Shown here one piece after another: positions 53,810 through 62,554 of a DNA stretch of 64,000 nt (its first letter is position 1; every line of letters begins with the position of its first letter). The translations under genes were made by a program, and so were the position numbers. Origin of the DNA: Thalassotalea sp. (lineage in GTDB: Bacteria; Pseudomonadota; Gammaproteobacteria; Enterobacterales; Alteromonadaceae); assembly GCA_022448425.1 (NCBI GenBank), contig JAKVCY010000014.1:1-64000 (forward strand), in the 5' to 3' direction. The notes beneath the pieces are model-generated. The model was not told where the DNA came from. It did not search any database and saw only the letters and a program-made list of their open reading frames with translations.

Positions 53810-55324
53810 ATGTCGACAGAAATTGAACTGAAGTACTTTATTGAGGGTACTGACGTCACACCTAAATTTACTGCTTTGCTCGAGCAACACAGTTTTACTT
53901 TCTCACATCAATCAAAAAAACTAGCTAATACCTATTTCGATACGGCTGATCGCCAACTTCGAGCGTTAGATTTCGGATTACGTGTCAGAAAAACGCCAGA
54001 TTATATTGAGCAAACCATAAAAACAGCAGGTGTTATCATCGGAGGTTTACATAAGCGCCCCGAGTACAATGTAGAAATTAACGAACCATCACCTAACCTG
54101 TCACTATTTCCGGCGGAAATTTGGCCACAAGGTTCTAACCTAGCGCAACTTTCTGCGTCTATCGTACCAATATTCGATACTAACTTTACACGCGAGAGTT
54201 GGCTTGTTGATATTAATGATGATGCTGGTTCACAGGTAGAAGTTGCTTATGACAGGGGGCTGATAACGTCGCAAGGGCAAGAGCAGATTATTAGTGAGCT
54301 TGAAATAGAGTTAGTTAAAGGCAAGCCGGAAGCTATTTTCGAACTTGCAGCGTTAATAATTGAACAATTCAATGTTTCAGTAGGCCAACAAAGCAAAGCA
54401 GCAAGAGGCTACAAGCTATGGCAATCAGGTGGTGTAGTCGAAGAACATGAGACTTCTTATCAATATCCACATGCTGATTTATCGAATGAGCTTTCTGTTG
54501 AGCATGCGTTAGTATCTGGTATGGAGCAGGGGTTAACGGCGCTTCAAAAAGCAATTGCCTCTACGCTCACCCAAACCTCTTTAGCGCACTTGAAACAAGT
54601 TTATGATGCGCTCTCATTTATTCAACATGGTGTACAGCTCTATCAATACATCCTTGCTGAGCACTTGTTTGAAGACCTAATTAAAACGACCACAGAGTGT
54701 ATTGATTCACTTAGTTGGTTAGAAAATGCTATTCACATTAATGACTTAACGATTAAGTCCGGCAACTACCGGAAAAAACTTGAATACAGCAAACAGTTAA
54801 TTAGTACGCTTAAAATTGAGCGCAGCCGCTTTCCTTCTGAAAACGCTATACGTGCTATATTGACCGGCCAAAAGCTCAATCATTTGCAGTTAACATTGCT
54901 GCAATTTGTTGTGTCGCCAACGGTAAAACCTTCAGAGAAAACGAAGCTCCTAAGTGATTTTGCCCACGTCCAACTTGATAAGCGATTGGCAGAGTTAAAA
55001 CAAGTATCAACAGACAAAGCTGAACTTTCGCCGATAGAATATCTGGTTATGCAGCATCACCTCTACGGCAGTTTGCTGACCGGCAATTGGTTTAGTGGGT
55101 TATTTGAGTGCGAACAACGTCAAGACTACCGCCGTATTTGGTTGGATGTTTTTCAGGGGGTTGAAGAGCTTGCCGTCTTAGTGCTTTTGCAACAGCAATT
55201 GAAAGCGACAGAGGAAACACCAATGAAGTTAGTTCGCTGGTTAGAAAGTAAGATTGAAAACTTAATCGACGCCTTAAATCACTCGTATCAAACAGCGCTA
55301 ACGGTTGAGCCTTATTGGCGATGA
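53810..55324 (+). CDS. ygiF: CYTH-CHAD protein, inorganic triphosphatase (YgiF type)
   Basis: 504 residues. N-terminal CYTH domain with the signature EIELKYFI (ExExK), YFDTADRQLRALDFGLRVRK, and a late ELEIELVKG. C-terminal CHAD domain (about 215-500), helical and rich in conserved basic residues. E. coli YgiF hydrolyses tripolyphosphate. The gene is divergent from ygiM across 219 bp, and its stop overlaps the start of the L,D-transpeptidase gene (ATGA), so the two are co-translated. Confidence 0.88.
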   Translation: MSTEIELKYFIEGTDVTPKFTALLEQHSFTFSHQSKKLANTYFDTADRQLRALDFGLRVRKTPDYIEQTIKTAGVIIGGLHKRPEYNVEINEPSPNLSLFPAEIWPQGSNLAQLSASIVPIFDTNFTRESWLVDINDDAGSQVEVAYDRGLITSQGQEQIISELEIELVKGKPEAIFELAALIIEQFNVSVGQQSKAARGYKLWQSGGVVEEHETSYQYPHADLSNELSVEHALVSGMEQGLTALQKAIASTLTQTSLAHLKQVYDALSFIQHGVQLYQYILAEHLFEDLIKTTTECIDSLSWLENAIHINDLTIKSGNYRKKLEYSKQLISTLKIERSRFPSENAIRAILTGQKLNHLQLTLLQFVVSPTVKPSEKTKLLSDFAHVQLDKRLAELKQVSTDKAELSPIEYLVMQHHLYGSLLTGNWFSGLFECEQRQDYRRIWLDVFQGVEELAVLVLLQQQLKATEETPMKLVRWLESKIENLIDALNHSYQTALTVEPYWR

Positions 55325-56253
55325 TGTCTGGCATTCTAAGCCGCTGGCACAGAAAGCCAGCGCGCGCCACTATCTTATCTGCGCTAAGTTATTTAGCCCT
55401 TCTTATCTCCACAACATCAAGCTTTGCTGCGACATACTCACTCCCGCCAATGCCAAAGCGCCTTATTGGTGAAGTGCAATATCACTCAGTCATCAAGGGC
55501 GATTATTTTCAGGCGCTTGCTGAACAGTATAATGTGGGCTTTTTAGCCATGATGGCGGCAAACCCCGGTGTTGATCCATTTTTACCGCCAGACGGTAAAA
55601 AGCTCACTATCCCCAGTCAAATGTTATTACCTTACGGTGAACGCACGGGCATCATTATCAACTTACCTGAGTTGCGCCTCTATTACTTTCAGCCTGATCA
55701 AGCCTTGGTTCATGTATTTCCTGTCGGAGTTGGGGTGTTGGGGCTTGAAACGCCGCGTACGACAAGCTTGATTGGCGAAAAGCGTGAAAATCCGGTTTGG
55801 CGACCTACCGAGGAAATGAAAGCGCGTTACTTAGCTGAAAAAGGTGTAGTACTTGCCGATGAAGTAGCGCCGGGACCTAACAATCCTTTCGGTAAATACG
55901 CGCTGCGTCTAGGCACTAGTCAGTATTTGATTCATGGCACTAACCAACGCTTTGGTATTGGCATGCGTGCTAGTTCTGGCTGTATTCGCATGTATGACAA
56001 TGATATTAAATGGCTTTATGAAAATGTGCCTCTAGGAACACAAGTCAAAATTTTGGATCAACCTGTGAAGATGTCGTACGAGGCGGCTGGCGTAAAGCTA
56101 TTTGAAGTTCATACCCCATTATCTTCAGATACTGTTGAAGCACAGCTTAGGGCCCGCGAGGCAAAGCTGGATGCTTTTCTTAAAGATAAAGTTAAAACTC
56201 ACCGCAGTGACATAGAGAGTGCAACTGGATTAGTAGTGCGTGTAACTCAATAG
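55321..56253 (+). CDS. L,D-transpeptidase with LysM-like segment (YbiS/ErfK type)
   Basis: 310 residues; ATG 55321 or 55324 overlaps the ygiF stop. The signal/anchor segment (about 15-38) precedes a LysM-like stretch (YHSVIKGDYFQALAEQYNVG). The YkuD catalytic domain has IHGTNQRFGIGMRASSGCIR (HGT then SxGCxR, with the catalytic Cys). It makes 3-3 crosslinks or joins Braun lipoprotein to peptidoglycan. The second role is favoured by the facing lipoprotein gene just downstream, whose product ends in Lys-Lys. Confidence 0.9.
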   Translation: MMSGILSRWHRKPARATILSALSYLALLISTTSSFAATYSLPPMPKRLIGEVQYHSVIKGDYFQALAEQYNVGFLAMMAANPGVDPFLPPDGKKLTIPSQMLLPYGERTGIIINLPELRLYYFQPDQALVHVFPVGVGVLGLETPRTTSLIGEKRENPVWRPTEEMKARYLAEKGVVLADEVAPGPNNPFGKYALRLGTSQYLIHGTNQRFGIGMRASSGCIRMYDNDIKWLYENVPLGTQVKILDQPVKMSYEAAGVKLFEVHTPLSSDTVEAQLRAREAKLDAFLKDKVKTHRSDIESATGLVVRVTQ

Positions 56254-56331
56254 TGCTGCGAGATTACGCGCAATCGTGTTTGAGGCTGTTTAACGCTGTA
56301 ATCAGGATAAATTTCCCCGAGTTCAGGTTAT

Positions 56332-56580
56332 TTATTTCTTATAGGTAGCTACGACATTATCGATACGTGCATTTGTATCGTTAATTGCTGCTTCTAAAGA
56401 CTTGAGCTTGTCGCCACTCATATCCGATTCTTTAAGGGCTTCGACATCTTTTGAAAGTGATTGTACTTGCGCAGACAGGTTGTCTATGCGGCTTGATAAG
56501 TGGTCCATATGCACATTATTTTGAGCACAACCTGAAAGGATAGCCAAACCGGCGATCGCGATAATAGTCTTCATTGCCAT
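56332..56580 (-). CDS. lpp: Braun-type outer-membrane lipoprotein (Lpp-like)
   Basis: 82 residues from ATG 56580 (GGAA before it). Lipoprotein signal MAMKTIIAIAGLAILSGC with a lipobox, then a heptad-repeat coiled coil (LSSRIDNLSAQVQSLSKDVE, LEAAINDTNARIDNV) and a C-terminal TYKK. Length, trimer-type coiled coil and terminal lysine agree with Lpp, where the last Lys is linked to peptidoglycan by L,D-transpeptidases. It converges with the L,D-transpeptidase gene. Confidence 0.82.
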   Translation of the reverse strand: MAMKTIIAIAGLAILSGCAQNNVHMDHLSSRIDNLSAQVQSLSKDVEALKESDMSGDKLKSLEAAINDTNARIDNVVATYKK

Positions 56581-56829
56581 GTTTAATTCCATCTGTTTGT
56601 TATTAGTTTTTGCTTTAGGGCGCGCTGTTTAGCGCGAGGCTTACGCTAAGTCTTGATTTATAAGAACTTAATGTAACTGGTATTACAAAGCTCTTTGCCC
56701 ATACGAGTTAGTATGACATAGCCTTTTATTTGTGCAATACCAAGGTAGTGTCTCAAAAAGGCATTTCAATTGAATGAATTGAGAAAATGGTAGATATGGC
56801 GGAAAGGGGAGGACTCTATAATTCGAAGC

Positions 56830-57297
56830 TTAAGGGTTCTTTTCGCTAAGTAACTTGTCGAGCTTTTCTTCTAACGATGCAACTTTAGCGAGTATCTCAT
56901 CGTTTTGTTGGCGCAATTCTCGGTTCTTAATATTCGTGTCAGAGAAGCCTAAAGCCTTTTGTGCAAAGATACCACCTAGTGAACCAAGAATACCAACACC
57001 CAGGATAAACATTGAAAATACAGTGGCTTGGCCAGTAACAGTAACAGGGTATTCGTCGCCAAAACCGACAGTAGAGGAGGCCATTAGCATTAACCAGACA
57101 GCATCTCGGTAACTTTCAACTGTTGCATTTTCGGCCCCTAGCTCAGCAAGGTAGGTGATGTAACCAAGAGATAGCGTAAGTAAAATAAAGAGTGCAACTG
57201 CAAATAAAGAAATAACGCCTAAGCTGTAATTTTTAACACCAAATTCATCAACAGTGTAAAAACCAGACTTTTCAAAGATATTTTTTAGAACAATCAT
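56830..57297 (-). CDS. Two-helix potassium channel
   Basis: 155 residues: first membrane helix (LGVISLFAVALFILLTLSLGYITY), pore helix with the selectivity filter in SSTVGFGDEYP, second helix (TVFSMFILGVGILGSLGGIF) and a C-terminal coiled coil (about 120-150). TVGFGD is a valid K+ filter (ion channel family PF07885). There is no RCK domain. It is the last gene of the leftward YjfI-PspA cluster, 74 bp after the preceding gene, suggesting a function linked to membrane-potential stress. Confidence 0.88.
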   Translation of the reverse strand: MIVLKNIFEKSGFYTVDEFGVKNYSLGVISLFAVALFILLTLSLGYITYLAELGAENATVESYRDAVWLMLMASSTVGFGDEYPVTVTGQATVFSMFILGVGILGSLGGIFAQKALGFSDTNIKNRELRQQNDEILAKVASLEEKLDKLLSEKNP

Positions 57298-57371
57298 TTA
57301 CTGCATTCCTTTGTTTTACTTTTCTGAGTGCTTATCTCTTTACCTATCGTGTGCCTTTTGCTGAAGTGTGA

Positions 57372-57710
57372 CTAGTTATTGTCTTGTTGATCTTGAGCTT
57401 GCACATGAACAATAAGATCGTCCATTAATTTGCGCTTAATTTCAAGCTGCTGATCTGGGGAAAGGTTGTATTTTTCTGCTAAAACTTCGTAGTCTGCTGG
57501 AGAAAGGCTGACGGTCAAACGAGGTCTTTTAGGCCGTCTATTCGTGGGTAGTCCGAGTATCGTTCTAATTTGATCTGAAGGGCTCAGTCCAGCGTCTAAT
57601 GCTTCTCGGCGAATAGCCATTTGAAAGTGCTCGTCCATATCAAAAGCCACTTGCACCGCCTTCATGGCTTTGACATTAGACTCCCATTTTTCTGGTATTT
57701 TTCTGCTCAT
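57372..57710 (-). CDS. Unknown protein with two ribbon-helix-helix-like repeats
   Basis: 112 residues; no family recognised with certainty. Two segments have a strand-helix-helix pattern like ribbon-helix-helix DNA-binding proteins: VQVAFDMDEHFQMAIRREAL then SPSDQIRTILGL, and RLTVSLSPADYEVLAEKYNL then PDQQLEIKRKL. The linker is very basic (PTNRRPKRPR). It may therefore be a small DNA-binding regulator. It lies 14 bp after yjfK in the cluster with the GACATAATATGTC-type palindromes, which are a possible target. Confidence 0.5.
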   Translation of the reverse strand: MSRKIPEKWESNVKAMKAVQVAFDMDEHFQMAIRREALDAGLSPSDQIRTILGLPTNRRPKRPRLTVSLSPADYEVLAEKYNLSPDQQLEIKRKLMDDLIVHVQAQDQQDNN

Positions 57711-57724
57711 AAATAGGGTTAACC

Positions 57725-58363
57725 TTAGCTACCTGGATACATATCAACAATATCTGTAGTCGGCCTAAACAAGGTTAAGAATACATCTGTATCTCCATCT
57801 TGCCAGACTTCCACATCAATGCCTTTAGTTTCCGCCTCATTATACAAGGTATAGAGTTCAAATTGTTCACCGGCATCACTGCCTTCATATTGGCTGATCT
57901 GTTGGCTGCGATTATCTTTGCGGTGGAAATAACCGATATTGGCAAAGGCTTGCTGTTGATAGTACTCGTCACTCCAATCTTGCGTGTGACTATTATCCCC
58001 GATGCGGTTTAGTGTGGCATTGCCAGGGTGGTCAAATAAAGTTGAGAACTGGTCTAAGTCGAACAATGCTTCGACGTCGTGATGCTCGATCTTTACTGAG
58101 AACTTTAAGTAAGTTTTATCATCCGCTTCAAGCGATAAAAAAAGCTCAACGTCGCTTTGGCCCGATAGAACCCATTCTGTTTGCGTGCGATGCTCAAACT
58201 CGTAGCAGTTTATTGCTGTTACTTGGAATTGTTGATCGCGCAATAGACTAGGTAAACCAAAACTATCTGACATCGAAATCATGTCGTTAAGTTGAAGGTC
58301 TTGGACTTTCGTCACTGCGCGTTGTTTTGGTTCGTTGCCAAACAGCTTCTTAATAAAACTCAT
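57725..58363 (-). CDS. yjfK: DUF2491 family protein (YjfK)
   Basis: 212 residues, near the length of E. coli YjfK. Soluble, beta-rich and acidic, beginning MSFIKKLFGNEPKQRAVTKV. The function of the family is unknown; it is regularly linked to yjfI, the PspA-like yjfJ and DUF350. Here it is separated from pspA by 127 bp holding a strong terminator, so it is probably expressed at a lower level than pspA or from its own promoter. Confidence 0.75.
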   Translation of the reverse strand: MSFIKKLFGNEPKQRAVTKVQDLQLNDMISMSDSFGLPSLLRDQQFQVTAINCYEFEHRTQTEWVLSGQSDVELFLSLEADDKTYLKFSVKIEHHDVEALFDLDQFSTLFDHPGNATLNRIGDNSHTQDWSDEYYQQQAFANIGYFHRKDNRSQQISQYEGSDAGEQFELYTLYNEAETKGIDVEVWQDGDTDVFLTLFRPTTDIVDMYPGS

Positions 58364-58430
58364 TGCATATCCCTGACAACAGGCTTAAAAATCGTGTGGG
58401 GTTGTTAGCGGCTAAGTATACCAGAAATAA

Positions 58431-58480
58431 AAAAGCTCAGCCTTCTTTACCAGGTGAAGAACTACGTGAAGACTGAGCTG
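58431..58480 (-). terminator. Terminator after pspA
   Basis: AGCTCAG (58434-58440) pairs with CTGAGCT (58473-58479), with an additional CTTC/GAAG pair inside. On the minus strand a run of T residues follows. It begins 11 bp after the pspA stop and should end or reduce transcription into yjfK. Confidence 0.8.
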
Positions 58481-58490
58481 GTTGGAAACC

Positions 58491-59186
58491 TTAACCTTTG
58501 TTTTGTTTCGCTTTAATGCGGTCTAATACTGAGCTCGCATTGTTGTCTGCAGCGCCGATTCCCGCAGCTTTTAATTGTGCTTCTAAAGAACCGTCACCAG
58601 TTTCTTCTTCTAGCATCTCTGCAGCTTTCATGCGGTCATCAAACTTCTGCTGTTTCGCTTTAATGCGCTCTAACGAGTCTTTTGCATTTAATAGCTTAGA
58701 GTTGCTTGATGAGAAGTTGTCTGTAATAGCTGAAGTCGCTTTCTGCACGCTTTCAGTGGTCTTTACCATTGAAAGTTGACGTTTGTGCTCTTGAATTTGA
58801 CGTTCAGATTTACGTACTAACTCTTTCAAACGGTTTGCGTTAGTTTCAAAACTTGTTAACGCCGTTTGTTGCGAGCTTAATTCAGTTTCTAAGCTAGCAA
58901 TTTTTTCTGCTACCGCTAATGCTAAAGTTTCATCGCCTTTATCTAGCGCTTGCGCTGCATAACCTTCGTGCTCTGCAATTTCACGTTGTAAACGCTCAAC
59001 TTCACGGCTTGCCGCCATTTGTTGCGCCATTACGTTTGTTAGGTCACGCTTTGCTTTAGTTAAGTGATGCTCTGCATCGCGAATTTCTTGTTCAAAAATA
59101 CGAGTGCCGTTTGCGTCGACAATTGCTTCGCCTACTTCCGTAGCACCACCACGGACGGCTGTCATAATTTTCTTAAAAATGCTCAT
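58491..59186 (-). CDS. PspA/IM30 family membrane-remodelling protein (YjfJ type)
   Basis: 231 residues, almost entirely helical coiled coil (GTRIFEQEIRDAEHHLTKAK, QMAASREVERLQREIAEHEG) with an N-terminal amphipathic helix (MSIFKKIMTAVRGGATEVGE). ESCRT-III-like family that binds stressed inner membranes. The C-terminal extension ends in SVLDRIKAKQNKG. The neighbours yjfI and yjfK place it in the YjfJ subgroup, not the classical phage-shock operon with PspB/C. Confidence 0.9.
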   Translation of the reverse strand: MSIFKKIMTAVRGGATEVGEAIVDANGTRIFEQEIRDAEHHLTKAKRDLTNVMAQQMAASREVERLQREIAEHEGYAAQALDKGDETLALAVAEKIASLETELSSQQTALTSFETNANRLKELVRKSERQIQEHKRQLSMVKTTESVQKATSAITDNFSSSNSKLLNAKDSLERIKAKQQKFDDRMKAAEMLEEETGDGSLEAQLKAAGIGAADNNASSVLDRIKAKQNKG

Positions 59187-59206
59187 AATGTGCTCCTCAA
59201 TGATGG

Positions 59207-59620
59207 TTAAACTAAGTAATCGCTCATGTCATCGATAATTTCGATGGCGTTGTTACTTAGTACCGCAAGTTCATGTTCAATATCGTCGAAAGTAGAACCA
59301 ATCGATAGGGCGCCGAAAATAACGTATTTGTCGCCAATTTTAGAGAATGAAGATAACGGCATTGGAATACTCATTTCTAACATTGCAGTATGCATGTCAT
59401 CAACTTTGTCTTGTTTCACTTCGTCACTACCCCAAAGGTAAGTGATACACAGTATTTGATCGTCTGTAACAGAAACAAAAATTGGGAGTTCTTCACGGCC
59501 TTCAACGGTAATTTGTAGTACATCGACATCACCTGTAATTGGCTGGCAATCAAAAACCATCCCGGTCTCAGAGTTATCAGCTAGCGCATTTAGGTGATTA
59601 GCTATCTTATGAATATTCAT
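59207..59620 (-). CDS. yjfI: DUF2170 family protein (YjfI)
   Basis: 137 residues from ATG 59620, preceded by GAGGATAAAC; the open frame extends upstream without a better site. A small acidic soluble protein (PITGDVDVLQITVEGREELP, DDIEHELAVLSNNAIEIIDD). E. coli YjfI is the first gene of yjfIJKLM. It lies 20 bp before pspA. Two palindromic operators (59678-59690 and 59713-59725) lie 58-105 bp upstream. Confidence 0.8.
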   Translation of the reverse strand: MNIHKIANHLNALADNSETGMVFDCQPITGDVDVLQITVEGREELPIFVSVTDDQILCITYLWGSDEVKQDKVDDMHTAMLEMSIPMPLSSFSKIGDKYVIFGALSIGSTFDDIEHELAVLSNNAIEIIDDMSDYLV

Positions 59621-59677
59621 GTTTATCCTCATGGTAAATAAGTAGCAAAGTGGCGGTCCCGTCACTGGTTGCTAATC

Positions 59678-59690
59678 GACATATTATGTC
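59678..59690. promoter_or_regulatory. Palindromic operator, yjfI-proximal
   Basis: GACATATTATGTC, a 13-bp palindrome with an extra A/T-rich surround. A second copy lies 35 bp away and a third 3.9 kb away before the lipoprotein gene of the same cluster. Confidence 0.6.
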
Positions 59691-59712
59691 AATGGTTATA
59701 ATTTAGCATCGC

Positions 59713-59725
59713 GACATAATATGTC
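59713..59725. promoter_or_regulatory. Palindromic operator, yjfI-distal
   Basis: GACATAATATGTC. The centre-to-centre distance of 35 bp to the proximal copy is roughly 3.3 helical turns. Confidence 0.6.
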
Positions 59726-59773
59726 AATAGCGATACCCTAATTTATTTTGATCTTTTTTAACCTTGTTCAAAT

Positions 59774-61468
59774 CTATGGTGAAATACCTTGTTGATCTCG
59801 CCATGCTTTTTGATGAAGCTGGTAGATAGTATGACTACCTAAATAATTAATACCAATTTCATTTTTGTTAAGAAAAAAGTCACTAGGAAAATTAAACGCG
59901 CTGCGAATTATCGGCATTGTTAACCATGTGTGCTCAACGGGTAATGCGCTTAGTCGCTCAAGTCGCTGCAGCGGAGACAATCCTTTCTTGCTGGCAATTG
60001 TCCAGCCCCATTCGCCAAAACTGGGGACATTGTCGTGATATTGCTCAACGTTTAGAAAGTTGGCTGCCGCTAATGTATTGCCGATGGCAATAAAAGAGTC
60101 TTTTGCATGATATGGACTCGTTGATTGAATACCAATGACACCGTCTGCCGACAACAGCTGATTCAGCCGCGCGTAAAAGTTCACTGAGTAAAGCTTATTC
60201 AAGTCTGGATGACTAGGGTCTGGCAAATCCACCAGTATTGCGTCGTATCTTTTTCGGTTTGCAATAAGGTCATCGATAGCCAAAAACGCATCAGCCCCAA
60301 TAACCTCTACTTTATCTGACGTTAAACTAGATTGGTTTAAACTGGTGATCTTTCTTGCCAAATCTTGAGGTAAATGCTTGTCTGGCTCTGCGAATATGTC
60401 CAGAAGTTGCTGGTCTAGGTCAACAAGTGTTACTTCTTTTGCGCCCCAATTCAGCACATCACGAAGTGCTAGGCCGTCGCCACCACCAATAATGAGTACT
60501 TTGTCGGTACGCGCTGCACTTGCCATCACTGGGTAGACTAAGTAGCCGTGATAAATTTCTTCATCCAGAGAAGAAAACTGCAATCTGCCATTTAAGTAAA
60601 AATTAATAACTGATTCATTTTCAACGCCCATATTGCGTTCAGTGAAGGTTAGTTGTTGGTAACGCGTTTTATCTGAATAAACCACCTTATCTAGATACAA
60701 GAGATTGTTCATTTGATTCAGCCAATTATTCCCTTGCTGAAAAATGATTAACATCAAGATTGCCAAAACAACATGAAGCGACACTAACACTTTTCGCCAT
60801 TTAAGGTGGGCCCAAAAGCGGCTGATAAAGACACCACCTGCGACGAGATTAAGTCCTGCTGTTATCGCTCCAGCCTTACTAATATCAATGGCCAATAAGA
60901 ACAACACCCAAATTGCCGCACCAACACCAGCACCAATATAGTCAGCGCCGTAAATCGTACCTAGGTTGTGTTGCAGATGCTTTTGGTGGATATGTTCGCG
61001 AATCTTGGCGATTAGAGGGATTTCCATCCCAATAAAAAAGCCAAGTAGTGCGCCGAATACGTAAGGTAGCTTAAGTGCAAACCAGCTTAAACTTTTAAAT
61101 ATACCACCGCGGGGGAGTGCATCTGGCGGCATATTGAAGGTATCAGCAACGAGCTGGGGTAAAAGCTGAGTGATGGCTATTGCTCCACCAATGAACAGAA
61201 TCGCACTGCATCCAAACAAAGCAATAATAACCTCTAGCCAAACAAAACCATTAAATGGGCATTTTATTTTGCGGGCGGCAAATGCACCGACCCCCATGGC
61301 GACAATCATTAAGCCAATCATGGTGTAGATGGTACTTTCCATTACCCCAAGCACTCGGCCGGCATAGTGCGAAAGCAGGTATTCGTAGATAAGTCCACAG
61401 CCCGCAAGAAGTGCCATGGTAAGAATTAAAATCGTATCGTCGACTAGGACACGACGTTGATGAGTCAT
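59774..61468 (-). CDS. Membrane-bound spermidine-synthase-like protein
   Basis: 564 residues. The N-terminal ~245 residues are seven or eight membrane helices (LILTMALLAGCGLIYEYLLS; AMGVGAFAARK), then an aminopropyltransferase/methyltransferase-like domain with VLIIGGGDGLALRDV (328-332 is GGGDG), LVDLDQQLLDIF and ILVDLPDPSHPDLNKLYS. Many PspA/DUF350 clusters carry such a fused SpeE-like gene. Whether it makes polyamines is not known. It is the third gene in the leftward cluster, 163 bp after the DUF350 gene; the yjfI operators follow its stop. Confidence 0.82.
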   Translation of the reverse strand: MTHQRRVLVDDTILILTMALLAGCGLIYEYLLSHYAGRVLGVMESTIYTMIGLMIVAMGVGAFAARKIKCPFNGFVWLEVIIALFGCSAILFIGGAIAITQLLPQLVADTFNMPPDALPRGGIFKSLSWFALKLPYVFGALLGFFIGMEIPLIAKIREHIHQKHLQHNLGTIYGADYIGAGVGAAIWVLFLLAIDISKAGAITAGLNLVAGGVFISRFWAHLKWRKVLVSLHVVLAILMLIIFQQGNNWLNQMNNLLYLDKVVYSDKTRYQQLTFTERNMGVENESVINFYLNGRLQFSSLDEEIYHGYLVYPVMASAARTDKVLIIGGGDGLALRDVLNWGAKEVTLVDLDQQLLDIFAEPDKHLPQDLARKITSLNQSSLTSDKVEVIGADAFLAIDDLIANRKRYDAILVDLPDPSHPDLNKLYSVNFYARLNQLLSADGVIGIQSTSPYHAKDSFIAIGNTLAAANFLNVEQYHDNVPSFGEWGWTIASKKGLSPLQRLERLSALPVEHTWLTMPIIRSAFNFPSDFFLNKNEIGINYLGSHTIYQLHQKAWRDQQGISP

Positions 61469-61631
61469 GAAAAGCTTTCTCTTAAAATTCAGGCAATTAA
61501 TCGGTTCGTTTCAAGGTGAAAGGCTAACCGAGCCTAATAATAAAATAGCCTAGCAAATTGCTAAGCCATTACTGTCGTTACGAATGAATACTAAAGTGTC
61601 ACCGATCTTGAACGGACTTCTTTGTATTCCT

Positions 61632-62537
61632 TTACGCCATTAATCCTGTAAGGATAAGTGCAATTGAGACACTGATGGCCATTTCAATTGCGGCAACACC
61701 GATGTTGTGTTGTTGGTCGACTTCCTCAACCAAGTTGATACCCCATAATACAAGTTTCTTAGCAATGAAGGTTAAAATAGTAACGAGTATGGTCATTACC
61801 ACACCGAATACTAACCATCCAAGCAAGTTGATAATTAGTGTGTCTGGGCTGTAGCTAAAGAAGTAGCTTGCCGCAGTTACCGCAAGTGCGGTACTAATCA
61901 CTTGGCCAGCATAACGAATAGCCAGAGCTTCCTGTCCATTTGAGAAAGCTTCTTGTAGTGAATCACCTTGATTGTTCTTCGCATACTGTCTTTCTTTGAT
62001 ACGGGTAGCAACAATTAACATTGCTTGAGAAACAACAAAGCCGCTAACAATCGCCACTAAGGTATTCACGTCGACACCGTACACCCAAATTAGCACGGCA
62101 CGAATAACAATCGCTGTCGCAATAGCACTTGCAGCATCAACGATGCCGATGGTGACATTCCCCGCTTTGATAAGTTCTGTTTTATTGACTTCATTTAGTG
62201 CTATTTTATCGTGAACGAAGCGGCCAACTTTGATGAGTACCAAACCTAGTAAGCCATAGCTAAGCATGCCAATGATTTCCATGCTCAGGCTTTCCGCGGT
62301 TTCACCGGTAATAGCGCCGTTTAACACAATACCGAGCGCAGCAATTGAGCCGGCGACACTGATACCAAACGCGAAGTTGTCTTGTTTTGATAGCTCATCG
62401 GTGGTGTCGACATTTGCTGTGACCCCCGAAATAAAACGCATAGCACTTAACAGTACAATCGCGATAACTAAATCGACAGCTAAGAAAATAAGTAAGTCAG
62501 AATTTAGCGCAGTAATTTCTAATAAGGTATTTAACAT
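61632..62537 (-). CDS. DUF350 family membrane protein (YjfL type, duplicated)
   Basis: 301 residues with eight hydrophobic helices. Two DUF350 units seem present: FGISVAGSIAALGIVLNGAI with LSYGLLGLVLIKVGRFVHDK, and ALAVTAASYFFSYSPDTLII with GVVMTILVTILTFIAKKLVL. The E. coli YjfL is a single unit of about 130 residues. The function is unknown. It starts 17 bp after the lipoprotein gene. Confidence 0.82.
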   Translation of the reverse strand: MLNTLLEITALNSDLLIFLAVDLVIAIVLLSAMRFISGVTANVDTTDELSKQDNFAFGISVAGSIAALGIVLNGAITGETAESLSMEIIGMLSYGLLGLVLIKVGRFVHDKIALNEVNKTELIKAGNVTIGIVDAASAIATAIVIRAVLIWVYGVDVNTLVAIVSGFVVSQAMLIVATRIKERQYAKNNQGDSLQEAFSNGQEALAIRYAGQVISTALAVTAASYFFSYSPDTLIINLLGWLVFGVVMTILVTILTFIAKKLVLWGINLVEEVDQQHNIGVAAIEMAISVSIALILTGLMA

Positions 62538-62554
62538 TTTTATTCTCCTAACAA

